A stretch of 64,000 nucleotides of DNA from Paenibacillus sp. FSL R7-0337 (lineage in GTDB: Bacteria > Bacillota > Bacilli > Paenibacillales > Paenibacillaceae), in assembly GCF_037969875.1 (NCBI RefSeq), contig NZ_CP150218.1:3162001-3226000 (forward strand), read 5' to 3'. Below are positions 9,424 through 18,464 of this stretch, in pieces. A program made the translations under genes and the position numbers. Position 1 is the stretch's first letter. Every line of letters starts with the position of its first letter. The notes below the pieces were generated by a model that made no database searches, was not told the origin of the DNA, and saw nothing but the letters and a program-made list of their open reading frames with translations.

Positions 9424-11727
9424 TTAGCCCTCCTCTCTGACTTGGAGCGGCGCGCTCAGGTACTCTGCGGAGTGCGGGCCGGCCATCACTGTGAATTCTC
9501 CCGGCTCGACGATCCGCGTCAGATCTGCCGATACATACTCCAGCTCCTCCCGGCCTACACGGAACGTCACCGTCTGCGTGTCTCCCGGCTGAAGGCTGAT
9601 CTTGCGGAAGCCCTTCAGCTGCTTCTCGGGCCGGGTAATGGAAGAGGCCAGGTCGGAAATATACAGCTGGACCACCTCGCTGCCCGCCCGGTCACCGCTG
9701 TTAGTTACATCCACGGAGACAAGCGCTTCTTCATCCGCAGAGATTACAGGAGGCTCCACCTTCAGGTTGCTGTATCCGAATTCAGTGAAGCTAAGACCAT
9801 AGCCGAAGGGATATTCAGCGTGAAAATCCGTCTCCAGATACCGTTTGCCTCTCGTCCGCCGCTTATAGTAGTACACGGGCAGCTGGCCGACATGCTTCGG
9901 GATGCTGATCGTCAGCCGCCCGGAAGGGTTCACCTCGCCGAACAGAATGTCAGCAATTGCATGTCCGCCCTCCTGGCCCGGGTACCACGCCTCCAGAATG
10001 GCGTCCGCGTGCTCTACAATCCAAGGCTCGGCAATCGGGCGGCCGTTGATATAGACCACAATCAGCGGCTTGCCCAGCTTGTGGATCTCCTGCGCTAACT
10101 CCAGTTGCACGCCCATCAGATTCAGCGTGGACCGGTCGATGCCCTCGCCGCATTCCATGTCGCTCCAGGAATGCTCCGTCACGACAGAAGCGCCGGTGAG
10201 CAAATCAATCGTCCCCTCACCGAAATCTCTGGCGCTGGAGCCGCCGATCGCCAGCACCACCGCATCGGCTTCGGCCGCACAGGCCAGCGCAGGGGTGAAG
10301 CCTTCCCGGGAATCGCCCTTGATCCGGCAGCCGGGTGCATACAGGACCTTGTCCGCTTCCCCGCCCAGCGCCTGCCGGATGCCGTCCAGCATGGTGACGA
10401 TGGCGCCCTTGGGCTGCGGCGAGGTATAGTCGCCAAGCTGGTTATATGGGGTATCCGCATTGGGCCCGATCACCGCAAGCTTACGAATTCCCTTGCTCAG
10501 CGGCAGCGCCGCGTTCTCATTCTTCAACATGACGATGCTCTCACCGGCGATCCGCCGCGCCAGCTCACGGTGCTCCGGCTTGCCGATGATGCTCTCCGCC
10601 TGCTCAGGATCGGCATAGGGACGATCAAACAGTCCCAGCTTGAACTTTAGCTCCAGAATTCGCGCCGCCGCGCGGTCCAGATCGGATTCCTGCAGCCGTC
10701 CGTGTGTGATAGCAGCCGCGATATGCTGCTCGAACATCTCGCCCGACATCTCCATATCGATGCCCGCCAGCAGTGCCTGCGCTACAGCTGTTTCTCCGCT
10801 ATTTGCGGTGTTATGACCATTCGTCAGCATGCCCAGCGCTCCGCAGTCCGTGATCACGAAGCCTTCGAAGCCCCACTCTTCCCGCAGCACATCCTGCAAA
10901 AGATAACGGTTCGTCGTACACGGCACGCCGTCAATCTCGTTGTAAGCTGTCATAATGGACAGCGCACCGGCCTCTACCGCCTTACGGAACGGCAACAGAT
11001 CAACCTCATGCAGCTCGCGCAATCCCATATGCACGGGCGCGGAGTTCCGCCCGCCTTCCGAGCTGCCGTAGGCGGCGAAGTGCTTCAGGGTGGCAAGCAC
11101 GGAATCCTCCGCGTCCAGCCGTTCTCCCTGCAAGCCCTTCACGGCCTCCACACCCATAGCCGCAATCAGGAACGGATCTTCGCCGAAGGTCTCCTCCGTC
11201 CGGCCCCAGCGCGGATCACGCACCACATCCAGCACCGGCGAGTAGGTCGCCGCTCCGCCCTGGCTGCGGGTCTCAAGCGCTACCACCCGGCACATCTCCC
11301 GGTACAGCTCCGGGCTCCACATGCTGCCCAGTGCAAGCGGCACCGGAAATACAGTGGCTCCGATCGCCATATGCCCGTGGGAGCATTCTTCGCCGAACAG
11401 AATCGGAATGCCAAGCCGGCTCTCCTTCATCGCATACGCCTGAATCGCATTGACCGCCTCCGCCCCTTCCTTCGGGGACAGGCCAGTCTCCAGCGTAACT
11501 CCGGTCCACGGGTCGGCGCGCAGCGTTCCATACAGGGAGCCGACACCTCCGGCGGCCACCTGCCGCTTGAAGGCTTCGGTCATGCCTGTGGTTCCGTCCG
11601 CGTGCTTCTCATAGCACTGCCAGCCGAAAGGCTGGACTAATTGTCCAGCCTTCTCTCCAAGTGTCATGCGCTGCAGCAGGTCCTGTACCCGATCCGCCAC
11701 AGTCCGCGTTTTATCCTTATAGATCAT
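9424..11727 (-). CDS. Glycoside hydrolase family 3 beta-glycosidase
   Basis: About 767 residues from the ATG at 11727, which has AAAGGTG 8 nt upstream; an ATG at 11748 is in frame but lacks a site. The N-terminal TIM barrel has LKHFAAYG and the catalytic-Asp segment GFVITDCGALGML near 290; the (alpha/beta)6 domain follows (VIGPNAD, AIGGSSARDFGEG), and a fibronectin type III-like domain closes the protein (SVDVTNSGDRAGSEVVQLYI). The family covers beta-glucosidases, beta-xylosidases and N-acetyl-glucosaminidases; the TDC in place of the usual SDW is more like xylosidase/glucosidase branches. No signal peptide, so it acts on imported sugars. In the operon it follows the binding protein gene and precedes GH38. 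Confidence 0.9.
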   Translation of the reverse strand: MIYKDKTRTVADRVQDLLQRMTLGEKAGQLVQPFGWQCYEKHADGTTGMTEAFKRQVAAGGVGSLYGTLRADPWTGVTLETGLSPKEGAEAVNAIQAYAMKESRLGIPILFGEECSHGHMAIGATVFPVPLALGSMWSPELYREMCRVVALETRSQGGAATYSPVLDVVRDPRWGRTEETFGEDPFLIAAMGVEAVKGLQGERLDAEDSVLATLKHFAAYGSSEGGRNSAPVHMGLRELHEVDLLPFRKAVEAGALSIMTAYNEIDGVPCTTNRYLLQDVLREEWGFEGFVITDCGALGMLTNGHNTANSGETAVAQALLAGIDMEMSGEMFEQHIAAAITHGRLQESDLDRAAARILELKFKLGLFDRPYADPEQAESIIGKPEHRELARRIAGESIVMLKNENAALPLSKGIRKLAVIGPNADTPYNQLGDYTSPQPKGAIVTMLDGIRQALGGEADKVLYAPGCRIKGDSREGFTPALACAAEADAVVLAIGGSSARDFGEGTIDLLTGASVVTEHSWSDMECGEGIDRSTLNLMGVQLELAQEIHKLGKPLIVVYINGRPIAEPWIVEHADAILEAWYPGQEGGHAIADILFGEVNPSGRLTISIPKHVGQLPVYYYKRRTRGKRYLETDFHAEYPFGYGLSFTEFGYSNLKVEPPVISADEEALVSVDVTNSGDRAGSEVVQLYISDLASSITRPEKQLKGFRKISLQPGDTQTVTFRVGREELEYVSADLTRIVEPGEFTVMAGPHSAEYLSAPLQVREEG

Positions 11728-11821
11728 TTTTACAGCACCTTTCTGCATTAGTCATTCGTGCCGCTCACTCTCGGCACTTCAGAGAATGAAAGTTCGAAGA
11801 AAATGGATAGCGCCTGAGGAA

Positions 11822-13432
11822 TTAGTTAGTTTTCCAGCGGTCATACGCAGCCTGGTTGATCTCGGCTACACGCTCTCCGCCCATCTTCTTGACAGTTGCG
11901 ACATAGTTGTCCCAGCCGGTCAGCGGCTCGGCACCAGTGATGAACTTCGCTTCCATCTGCTTCACATAAGTGCTCAGGTCCGAATTCAGACTGCTGATTT
12001 CTGTCTGCTCTTCCACCGTGAGGAACAGGGCCGGGAACGGAATCCGTGCGCCCCGATCCAGCAGCTTCTGCTTGGTCTCCTGCTCTACCCAGAGGTCGAA
12101 GTCTGTCTTGAGTCCCTTGTTGATATCATCCATGGACAGGGTTGGGGCAGGAATGCCGTAGTTCGGCGTCAAGGTGGCCCGGAAATCCTCCATCTCCTTG
12201 CCGTCCGGTACAGGCAGGTATTGCTTCACACGGTTGTCTTTGTCGGTGTACTCCCAGAGCGTTCCCTCCGGCCCTTTGTTGAAGAACAGGGCACCTTCAT
12301 AGGAATAGAGGTAATCTACCCAGCGGAGCGAGGCTTCCGGTGCAGGGTTACTGTTCGTAATGGCGAATGCGCCGGTCGTAATCCCTCTGTTCTTGGCAAT
12401 CGCCGGAGCAGACACCGATTCACTGCGCACAGGGGCGAACATCGGATCTGCCGTGGACGGCTCTCCGCCCTTAGTCATATAAGCATGCCAGTCGGAAAAG
12501 AGCGCCACGCGGTTATTCTGCGCCTTGGCCTTCTTCTGCTCCGCCGTCTGCGAGAAGCTCTCATGATCCAGCAGCTCCTCGGACCACAAGCGGTTCATAT
12601 ACGTCAGGTAATCCTTATAGCCTTCTTCAAGCGGTGTGTAGTGGACCTTGTCCGCATCGTCTACATAGATTTCTTCTTCATAGATGCCAAAAGCGCCCAG
12701 CAGCCAGGTACGGATATCGCGGAGGTTCGCAGCCGTTGTCGTCACTGAGGAGATTGGAATCTCATCAGCAGTTCCGTTGCCGTTCGGATCTTCCTCCTTC
12801 ACGCGCTTCAGGTAGGTGTACAGCTCCTCGGTCGTTTCAGGCAGCTTATCGATATTCAGGGCCTTCAGGAAGTCCCCGTTATACCACATCGGGTTGCGGT
12901 ACCAGTGCTGGCTCATTTCCACCACCGGCAGGGAGTAGATATGACCGTCCGGAGCGGTAATCGATTTGCGCACATCCGGGTTCTCCGCAAGCAAAGCCTT
13001 GAAGTTCGGGGCATATTCTTCGATCAGGTCTTCCAGCGGGATCAGAATGCCCTGTTCGCCGTAATTCATCTGCTCGGCAGTCGTCAGACCGGCAGCGTAG
13101 AAAATATCCGGGTAATCGCCGCTGGCGAACACCAGATTCTTTTTGGTATCGAAGCTGTCCTTCGGCGCATTTTTATATTCCATCGTAATCCCGGTCTTCT
13201 CCTTCATCTGCTGGAGCACCGGCATGTTCTCCCAGTTCTGAATGCCCACATCCGGCGCCATCATGCTCAGGGTGATCGGCTCACTCACAATCGGGAAGCC
13301 CTCCTTGTTCACCGTGGCCTCTCCGGTACCCTTATTCGCGGTGCCTTCATTGGAGCTCCCGCAACCAGCCAGCAGTCCAAGAATCACAGCCGAAGACAGC
13401 AGAATCTTCCATGGTTTACGTGTGATCTGCAT
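11822..13432 (-). CDS. LplA-like extracellular solute-binding lipoprotein
   Basis: About 536 residues. The N-terminus is a lipoprotein signal ending in LLAGC, with the lipidated Cys near residue 24. The size and the pattern of MSMMAPD, KNAPKDSFDTKKNLVFASGD, YPDIFYAAG match the large LplA-type binding proteins of the CUT1 ABC family. The start at 13432 is preceded by GGGAGG; an upstream in-frame ATG at 13456 would overlap that site. It lies 37 bp after the second permease and 94 bp before GH3. As in other Paenibacillus systems no dedicated ATPase is encoded, so a shared MsmX-type ATPase is expected. Ligand inferred from context: mannosylated oligosaccharides. Confidence 0.9.
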   Translation of the reverse strand: MQITRKPWKILLSSAVILGLLAGCGSSNEGTANKGTGEATVNKEGFPIVSEPITLSMMAPDVGIQNWENMPVLQQMKEKTGITMEYKNAPKDSFDTKKNLVFASGDYPDIFYAAGLTTAEQMNYGEQGILIPLEDLIEEYAPNFKALLAENPDVRKSITAPDGHIYSLPVVEMSQHWYRNPMWYNGDFLKALNIDKLPETTEELYTYLKRVKEEDPNGNGTADEIPISSVTTTAANLRDIRTWLLGAFGIYEEEIYVDDADKVHYTPLEEGYKDYLTYMNRLWSEELLDHESFSQTAEQKKAKAQNNRVALFSDWHAYMTKGGEPSTADPMFAPVRSESVSAPAIAKNRGITTGAFAITNSNPAPEASLRWVDYLYSYEGALFFNKGPEGTLWEYTDKDNRVKQYLPVPDGKEMEDFRATLTPNYGIPAPTLSMDDINKGLKTDFDLWVEQETKQKLLDRGARIPFPALFLTVEEQTEISSLNSDLSTYVKQMEAKFITGAEPLTGWDNYVATVKKMGGERVAEINQAAYDRWKTN

Positions 13433-13469
13433 TAATAATTCCTCCCTTAGGTTCATTACATTTTAACCT

Positions 13470-14381
13470 TTAGCCTTTCACAGAGCCAATCATGACCCCT
13501 TGGACAAAATAACGCTGCAGGAACGGGTAGACCGCCACAATCGGCAGTGTCGAGACGACGATGACGCCATATTTGACCAGCGATGCTGTCTCTGCCTTAT
13601 TATTCATGGCCATAGCTACCTCACCGTTGATCGCAGCGCCTGTGGTCTCAGCTGACATTTCCTGCAGGACCAGGATCTGGCGCAGCACCATCTGCAGCGG
13701 ATACTTGGCTTCATCGTTCAGATAGATCAGGGACGGGAAATAGCTGTTCCAGTGTCCAACCCCGTAGAACAGGGCCATCACGGCGACAATCGGCGCGGAC
13801 AGCGGCAGGATAATGCGGATGAACAGCTTCAGATTCGTACAGCCGTCGATGTGGGCCGCTTCTTGTAATTCTTTTGGAATCGTGGACTGGAAAAAGGTGC
13901 GGGCGACCACGATGTTCCACACCGATGCGGCCACAGGCAGGATCAACGCCCCCATGCTGTTAATGAGGCCCAGGTTCTTAACCAGCAGGTAGGTCGGCAC
14001 CAGGCCTCCGCTGAAGAACATTGTGAACAGAATGAGACCCATGAACAGCTGGCGTCCGACAAAATCAGACCGGCTGAGCGCATATGCTGCTGGCAGCGTA
14101 ACCGCCAGATTAAGCAGAGTGCCCACAGCTGTATAGATGATGGTATTGAGATATCCGTTCCAAATCTTCGGGTTCTCGAACACCAGCTTGTAGCCGTCCA
14201 GCGTCACATTCTTCGGGAACAGCCACATGGCGCCCGAATTGACATCCTGCGGCGAGCTGATAGACGCGCTGAGGATGTAGATCAGCGGATAGAGGACCAC
14301 TACCAGTGCAAGGCACAGATAGATGTAGGTGCTGATCAGAAACAGCTTATCTCCCCTGGATTCTTTCATCGCAGTAACCAA
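13470..14381 (-). CDS. Carbohydrate ABC transporter permease (LplC/YtcP type)
   Basis: About 303 residues with six predicted membrane segments (for example LCLALVVVLYPLIYILSASI near the start) and the EAAHIDGCTNLKLF cytoplasmic EAA loop that docks the ATPase. AAAGGAG lies 9 nt before a TTG at 14381, which I take as the start; the ATG at 14369 is the alternative, and the in-frame ATG at 14432 would overlap the preceding gene by 35 bp. Second inner-membrane subunit of the LplABC-like importer, 16 bp downstream of the other permease. Confidence 0.88.
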   Translation of the reverse strand: MVTAMKESRGDKLFLISTYIYLCLALVVVLYPLIYILSASISSPQDVNSGAMWLFPKNVTLDGYKLVFENPKIWNGYLNTIIYTAVGTLLNLAVTLPAAYALSRSDFVGRQLFMGLILFTMFFSGGLVPTYLLVKNLGLINSMGALILPVAASVWNIVVARTFFQSTIPKELQEAAHIDGCTNLKLFIRIILPLSAPIVAVMALFYGVGHWNSYFPSLIYLNDEAKYPLQMVLRQILVLQEMSAETTGAAINGEVAMAMNNKAETASLVKYGVIVVSTLPIVAVYPFLQRYFVQGVMIGSVKG

Positions 14382-14397
14382 AGACTTCAACTCCTTT

Positions 14398-15312
14398 CTA
14401 CCAGAGGCTGTTCTCACTGGTGCGTTTGGCAATCCGGTTGACGGTAACGAGCAGTATTACATTGACCACCGAGTTGAACAATCCGACAGCGGTCGAGAAG
14501 CTGTATTGGGCGTTCACCAGACCGGCGCGGTACACATAGGTGGATATGACATCGGAGGCTTCCATATTAAGCGAATTCTGCAGCAGCAGGATTTTCTCGA
14601 AGCCCAGGCCCAGAATGTTACCCATGTTCAGAATCAGCATGATCGTAATCGTGGGTATAATCGTCGGCAGATTGATATGCAGTACCCGCTTGATCCGGCT
14701 GGCTCCATCCACGATGGCCGCTTCATGCAGCTGGGGATCTACGCCGGACAGGGCCGCGAGATAGATAATTGTCCCCCACCCCGTGCTCTGCCAGACGCCT
14801 GAGAAGACGTACACCGTCTTGAACCAGGCCGGATCGGTCAGGAACTGTGCGGGCTGGAAGCCCAGGAATTCAATGAACCGGATAATCACTCCGCTGGAGG
14901 GCGACAGGAAGGTAATAATCATCCCTGCCATGACGACCACCGAAATGAAATGCGGCGCATAGGTAACTGTCTGGACCGACTTCTTGAACGGGCCGTTGCG
15001 GACCTCATTGAAGGCCAGGGCCAGAATGATCGGCAGCGGAAACCCGATGGCAAGCTCATAGAAGCTGATGCTGAACGTGTTCCACAGCAGATCCCAGAAG
15101 AAATAAGAATTGAAAAACCGTTCGAAATGGTCGAAGCCTACCCAGTCGCTGCCTGTAATTCCTTTGGAGGGTACGAAGTTCTTGAAGGCAATCTGAATGC
15201 CGTACATCGGACCATAATGAAAGATGAAGAAATACAGTAACGCGGGAAGCATGAACAGATAGAGCTCCCAATTCTGCCAGATTCTTTTGCCAAGGGACTT
15301 GTTCCCCTTCAT
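14398..15312 (-). CDS. Sugar ABC transporter permease (LplB type)
   Basis: About 304 residues; start at the ATG 15312 with GAGAGGAG 7 nt upstream rather than the ATG at 15342. Six membrane segments, the first LYLFMLPALLYFFIFHYGPM, and the EAA-loop motif EAAIVDGASRIKRV. It is the first gene of the leftward mannoside operon, downstream of a clear promoter and a cre site, and pairs with the next permease to form the channel of the importer. Confidence 0.9.
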   Translation of the reverse strand: MKGNKSLGKRIWQNWELYLFMLPALLYFFIFHYGPMYGIQIAFKNFVPSKGITGSDWVGFDHFERFFNSYFFWDLLWNTFSISFYELAIGFPLPIILALAFNEVRNGPFKKSVQTVTYAPHFISVVVMAGMIITFLSPSSGVIIRFIEFLGFQPAQFLTDPAWFKTVYVFSGVWQSTGWGTIIYLAALSGVDPQLHEAAIVDGASRIKRVLHINLPTIIPTITIMLILNMGNILGLGFEKILLLQNSLNMEASDVISTYVYRAGLVNAQYSFSTAVGLFNSVVNVILLVTVNRIAKRTSENSLW

Positions 15313-15388
15313 TCTCCCACTCCTCTCTATGTTAGTTTTCATTACACATAAATCTGTATCCGCTTCGCATTCTTGCTATGGCCTTTCC

Positions 15389-15403
15389 TGCTAACGCTTA
15401 CAT
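15389..15403 (-). promoter_or_regulatory. cre site (CcpA binding) for the mannoside operon
   Basis: On the minus strand ATGTAAGCGTTAGCA fits the Bacillus cre consensus WTGNAANCGNWNNCW at every position. It begins at about the expected transcription start of the promoter at 15409-15437, a position where CcpA blocks initiation or early elongation. This predicts repression of the transporter and glycosidase operon by preferred sugars. Confidence 0.75.
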
Positions 15404-15408
15404 CCCAA

Positions 15409-15437
15409 ATTGTAGAGAAACTAAGCTGACATCGTAA
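15409..15437 (-). promoter_or_regulatory. SigA-type promoter of the leftward mannoside operon
   Basis: On the minus strand TTACGA (15437-15432) and TACAAT (15414-15409) are 17 bp apart, about 100 bp before the LplB-type permease. The rest of the 326-bp divergent region 15343-15668 holds the rightward GH38 promoter, for which only a TACAAT near 15636-15641 is apparent. Confidence 0.6.
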
Positions 15438-15668
15438 ATATGTAGGTTGTGCATTGTCATGTTAACGGAGTGTAAAACCGCGCTGCTACGGGACTTACGG
15501 GCTGAATACTTCGATGGGCCGCTGCTGGCTTACTGCCGTAAATGTGTGAATTATGAACCCTCCTCCCCCCTGCAAAAGTTACATATTGTGATCCCCCGGC
15601 AGGTATGCAAACATTTGCTACGAATGCCATCGCTACAATATCGACTGAAGATATAGGAGGTTTCTGTC

Positions 15669-18437
15669 ATGACCCGTACAACTGCCCACCTGATCTCACA
15701 CACCCATTGGGACCGGGAATGGTATATGCCTTACGAGCGTCACCATGTGCTGCTGGCGAAGCTGATGAACGAGCTGCTGGAGACGCTGGAGCAGGACGAG
15801 CGCTACCGGTATTTCCACCTGGACGGACAGACCATTATTATTGAAGACTATCTGCAGGTTCATCCTGAGCGGAGAGAGCAGCTGGAGCTCTTCATCCGTG
15901 AAGGCCGGATTGTCATCGGCCCCTGGTATGTGCTCCAGGATGAATTCCTGACCAGCTCCGAGGCTAATGTGCGCAATCTGCTGATTGGCCATCAGGACGC
16001 AGCGAAATATGGCGTCATCTCGAAGCTCGGCTACTTCCCCGATTCCTTCGGCAATATGGGCCAAGCCCCCCAGCTGCTCAAGCAGGCTGACATTGAGACT
16101 GCGGTGTTCGGCCGCGGCGTGAAGCCGACGGGCTTCGATAATATGGTGGGCGAGCTGAACAGCACCAGCTACGAATCGCCTTACTCTGAGATGTACTGGG
16201 AGTCACCCGATGGCTCGACTGTGCTGGGACTACTGTTTGCGAACTGGTACAGCAATGGCAACGAGGTGCCGGTAGATCTAGAGGAAGCCAAGGTCTTCTG
16301 GGGCAAAAAAATCACGGATGCCGGCAAATACGCCTCCACCCCGGAGCTGCTGTTCATGAACGGCTGTGATCATCAGCCGGTGCAGCGTGATCTCGCGGAT
16401 GCGCTGGAGACGGCCCGGAAGCTGTACCCGGACACAGACTTTGTCCACTCCAGCTTCGAGCAATACCTGAAAGCGCTGGCGCCTTCGCTGCCTGAGGACC
16501 TGGTCACCGTGCATGGCGAGCTGCGCAGCCAGCATACGGACGGCTGGGGGACGCTGGTGAATACCGCTTCCGCCCGCGTCTACCTGAAGCAGCTGAACCA
16601 GCAGGGCCAGACGCTGCTGGAGAAGGGCGCTGAGCCGCTGGCGGCATTGGCTTACCTGGTCAGCGGACAGGCTTATCCTCATGCCCTGCTGACCTATGCC
16701 TGGAAGACCCTGATGCAGAATCACCCGCATGACAGCATCTGCGGCTGCAGTGTGGATGAGGTCCACCGCGAGATGATCAGCCGCTTCGAGAAGAGCCGCC
16801 ATGTCGGCGAAGCTATTATTGAAGAGAGTCTGAAGGCGGTATCCGCTCAGATCGGAACCCGGAATGTAGCGGCCTGGGGCGAATCTGCCCTGCCAGTGAC
16901 GGTCTTCAATACTACCGGCTGGGAACGCAGCGGAACAGTAAGCATGGAGGTCATCATCGCCAAGCGTTACTTCAAGGAAGGGCCAAATCCGGCGGCGATT
17001 GCCGAAGCGCTGGATCAGCTTCCGCTTGACCTGGAGAGCGGTCGGCTAGTGGACTCCGAAGGGCAGATCGTGGCTTGCCGGGCGGAGGATCTGGGCACCC
17101 GGTTCGGTTATGAGCTGCCGGACGATCAGTTCCGCAAGCCTTATATGGCCCGGATGGTCCGGCTGACCTTCGAGGCCATGCATGTACCACCGCTTGGTTA
17201 CAGCACCTACGCCTGGACGGGGGCGCTGGACGATGCATCCGCTGGAGCTGCCGGTGCTGCTGATGCGGGTCCGCTTAAGCTGCTGGAACGGGGGATGGAG
17301 AATGGCTTCCTGGCCGTCCAGATCCGCGAGGACGGTTCTTACGATGTGGCCGACAAGCGGACAGGCCGCAGCTTCACCGGACTCGGCGTCTATGAGAATT
17401 GCGGCGATATCGGCAATGAATATGTGTTCCGCCAGCCCGAGGGCGATGCTGCACTGACGACCAAGGGACTCGCTGCCCGGATCTCGCTTGCCGAACATGA
17501 GCCTTACCGAATCACCTATGAAATCGTGCATGAATGGACGATTCCCGCTTCCGCCGATGCTTCGTTCGAGGACGAGAAGCGCAGAATGGTGCCGTTCCGG
17601 CAGCGCAAGGCCGGACGCTCTGCGGAGCAGACTCCGCTGCGGATTGTAACCCGGATCAGCCTGGAGGCCGGCGGGACCGGCGTTCAGGTCTCGGCCGCGT
17701 TCAATAATCAGGCTAAGGATCACCGGCTGCGTGTGCTTTTCCCTACCGGGCTGGCGGCGTCCACCCTGCGGGCCGACTCGATCTTCGAAGCTGCTGAACG
17801 TGAGATCGAGCCGGCTGCGGACTGGATCAATCCGAGCAATGCCCAGCACCAGCAGGCTTATGTCAGTGTGTCGGATGGCAGCGCCGGACTACTGGTAGCC
17901 AATAAAGGGCTGAACGAATACGAGGTGCTGCGGGACGGCAGCAATGCAATTGCCGTTACCCTGCTGCGCAGCGTATCGGAGCTGGGGGACTGGGGCGTGT
18001 TCCCTACACCGGAAGCCCAGTGTCTTGGTGAGCAGACGGTGGAGTTCGCGGTCTGTCCCTTTGCCGGGGATACGGACTGGACGGAGGCCTGCTCCTGGGC
18101 CTATCAGTACCAGGTACCTTGGTTCACGGTCCAGACCGGCTGGCAGGAGGGTTCCCTCCCTGCGGTCTATCAGCCGCTGGAATGGCAGGGCCGCACTTTG
18201 GCGCTGTCCGCCTTCAAAATGTCCGCAGACCATGAGGACCTCATTCTGCGCTGGTACAATCTGGCGGGAGCAGAGCAGGAGCTCGCGCTAACGCCGCATT
18301 TTTCCGTGGAGTCCATCCATGCCAGTGATATTCTGGAACGGCGTAAACAGCAGGAAGCCCTGGAAGCAGGCACTCTACGCCACTCTGTCGGTAAAGCTCA
18401 AATTGTCACCTATGCTCTAAAATCCGCACAATCCTAA
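15669..18437 (+). CDS. Alpha-mannosidase, glycoside hydrolase family 38 (MngB-like)
   Basis: 922 residues, cytoplasmic. GH38 motifs start at the N-terminus: HLISHTHWDREWYMPYERH (zinc His/Asp), YFPDSFGNMGQAPQLL with the nucleophile Asp near residue 119, and NGCDHQPVQRD near 236. The length and early catalytic domain resemble the MngB/mannosylglycerate-hydrolase branch rather than the long GH38 of the opposite operon. ATAGGAGG precedes the ATG by 8 nt. It is followed after 27 bp by GH125, so both alpha-mannosidases are made together and divergently from the transporter operon. Confidence 0.92.
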   Translation: MTRTTAHLISHTHWDREWYMPYERHHVLLAKLMNELLETLEQDERYRYFHLDGQTIIIEDYLQVHPERREQLELFIREGRIVIGPWYVLQDEFLTSSEANVRNLLIGHQDAAKYGVISKLGYFPDSFGNMGQAPQLLKQADIETAVFGRGVKPTGFDNMVGELNSTSYESPYSEMYWESPDGSTVLGLLFANWYSNGNEVPVDLEEAKVFWGKKITDAGKYASTPELLFMNGCDHQPVQRDLADALETARKLYPDTDFVHSSFEQYLKALAPSLPEDLVTVHGELRSQHTDGWGTLVNTASARVYLKQLNQQGQTLLEKGAEPLAALAYLVSGQAYPHALLTYAWKTLMQNHPHDSICGCSVDEVHREMISRFEKSRHVGEAIIEESLKAVSAQIGTRNVAAWGESALPVTVFNTTGWERSGTVSMEVIIAKRYFKEGPNPAAIAEALDQLPLDLESGRLVDSEGQIVACRAEDLGTRFGYELPDDQFRKPYMARMVRLTFEAMHVPPLGYSTYAWTGALDDASAGAAGAADAGPLKLLERGMENGFLAVQIREDGSYDVADKRTGRSFTGLGVYENCGDIGNEYVFRQPEGDAALTTKGLAARISLAEHEPYRITYEIVHEWTIPASADASFEDEKRRMVPFRQRKAGRSAEQTPLRIVTRISLEAGGTGVQVSAAFNNQAKDHRLRVLFPTGLAASTLRADSIFEAAEREIEPAADWINPSNAQHQQAYVSVSDGSAGLLVANKGLNEYEVLRDGSNAIAVTLLRSVSELGDWGVFPTPEAQCLGEQTVEFAVCPFAGDTDWTEACSWAYQYQVPWFTVQTGWQEGSLPAVYQPLEWQGRTLALSAFKMSADHEDLILRWYNLAGAEQELALTPHFSVESIHASDILERRKQQEALEAGTLRHSVGKAQIVTYALKSAQS

Positions 18438-18464
18438 ATTCACTATGCCAGGAGGAATTACATC

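Noticed and set aside
8911..10098. 395-residue plus-strand frame across GH38 and GH3
   Set aside because: Antisense to two recognised glycosidases and spanning their junction; no domain motif.
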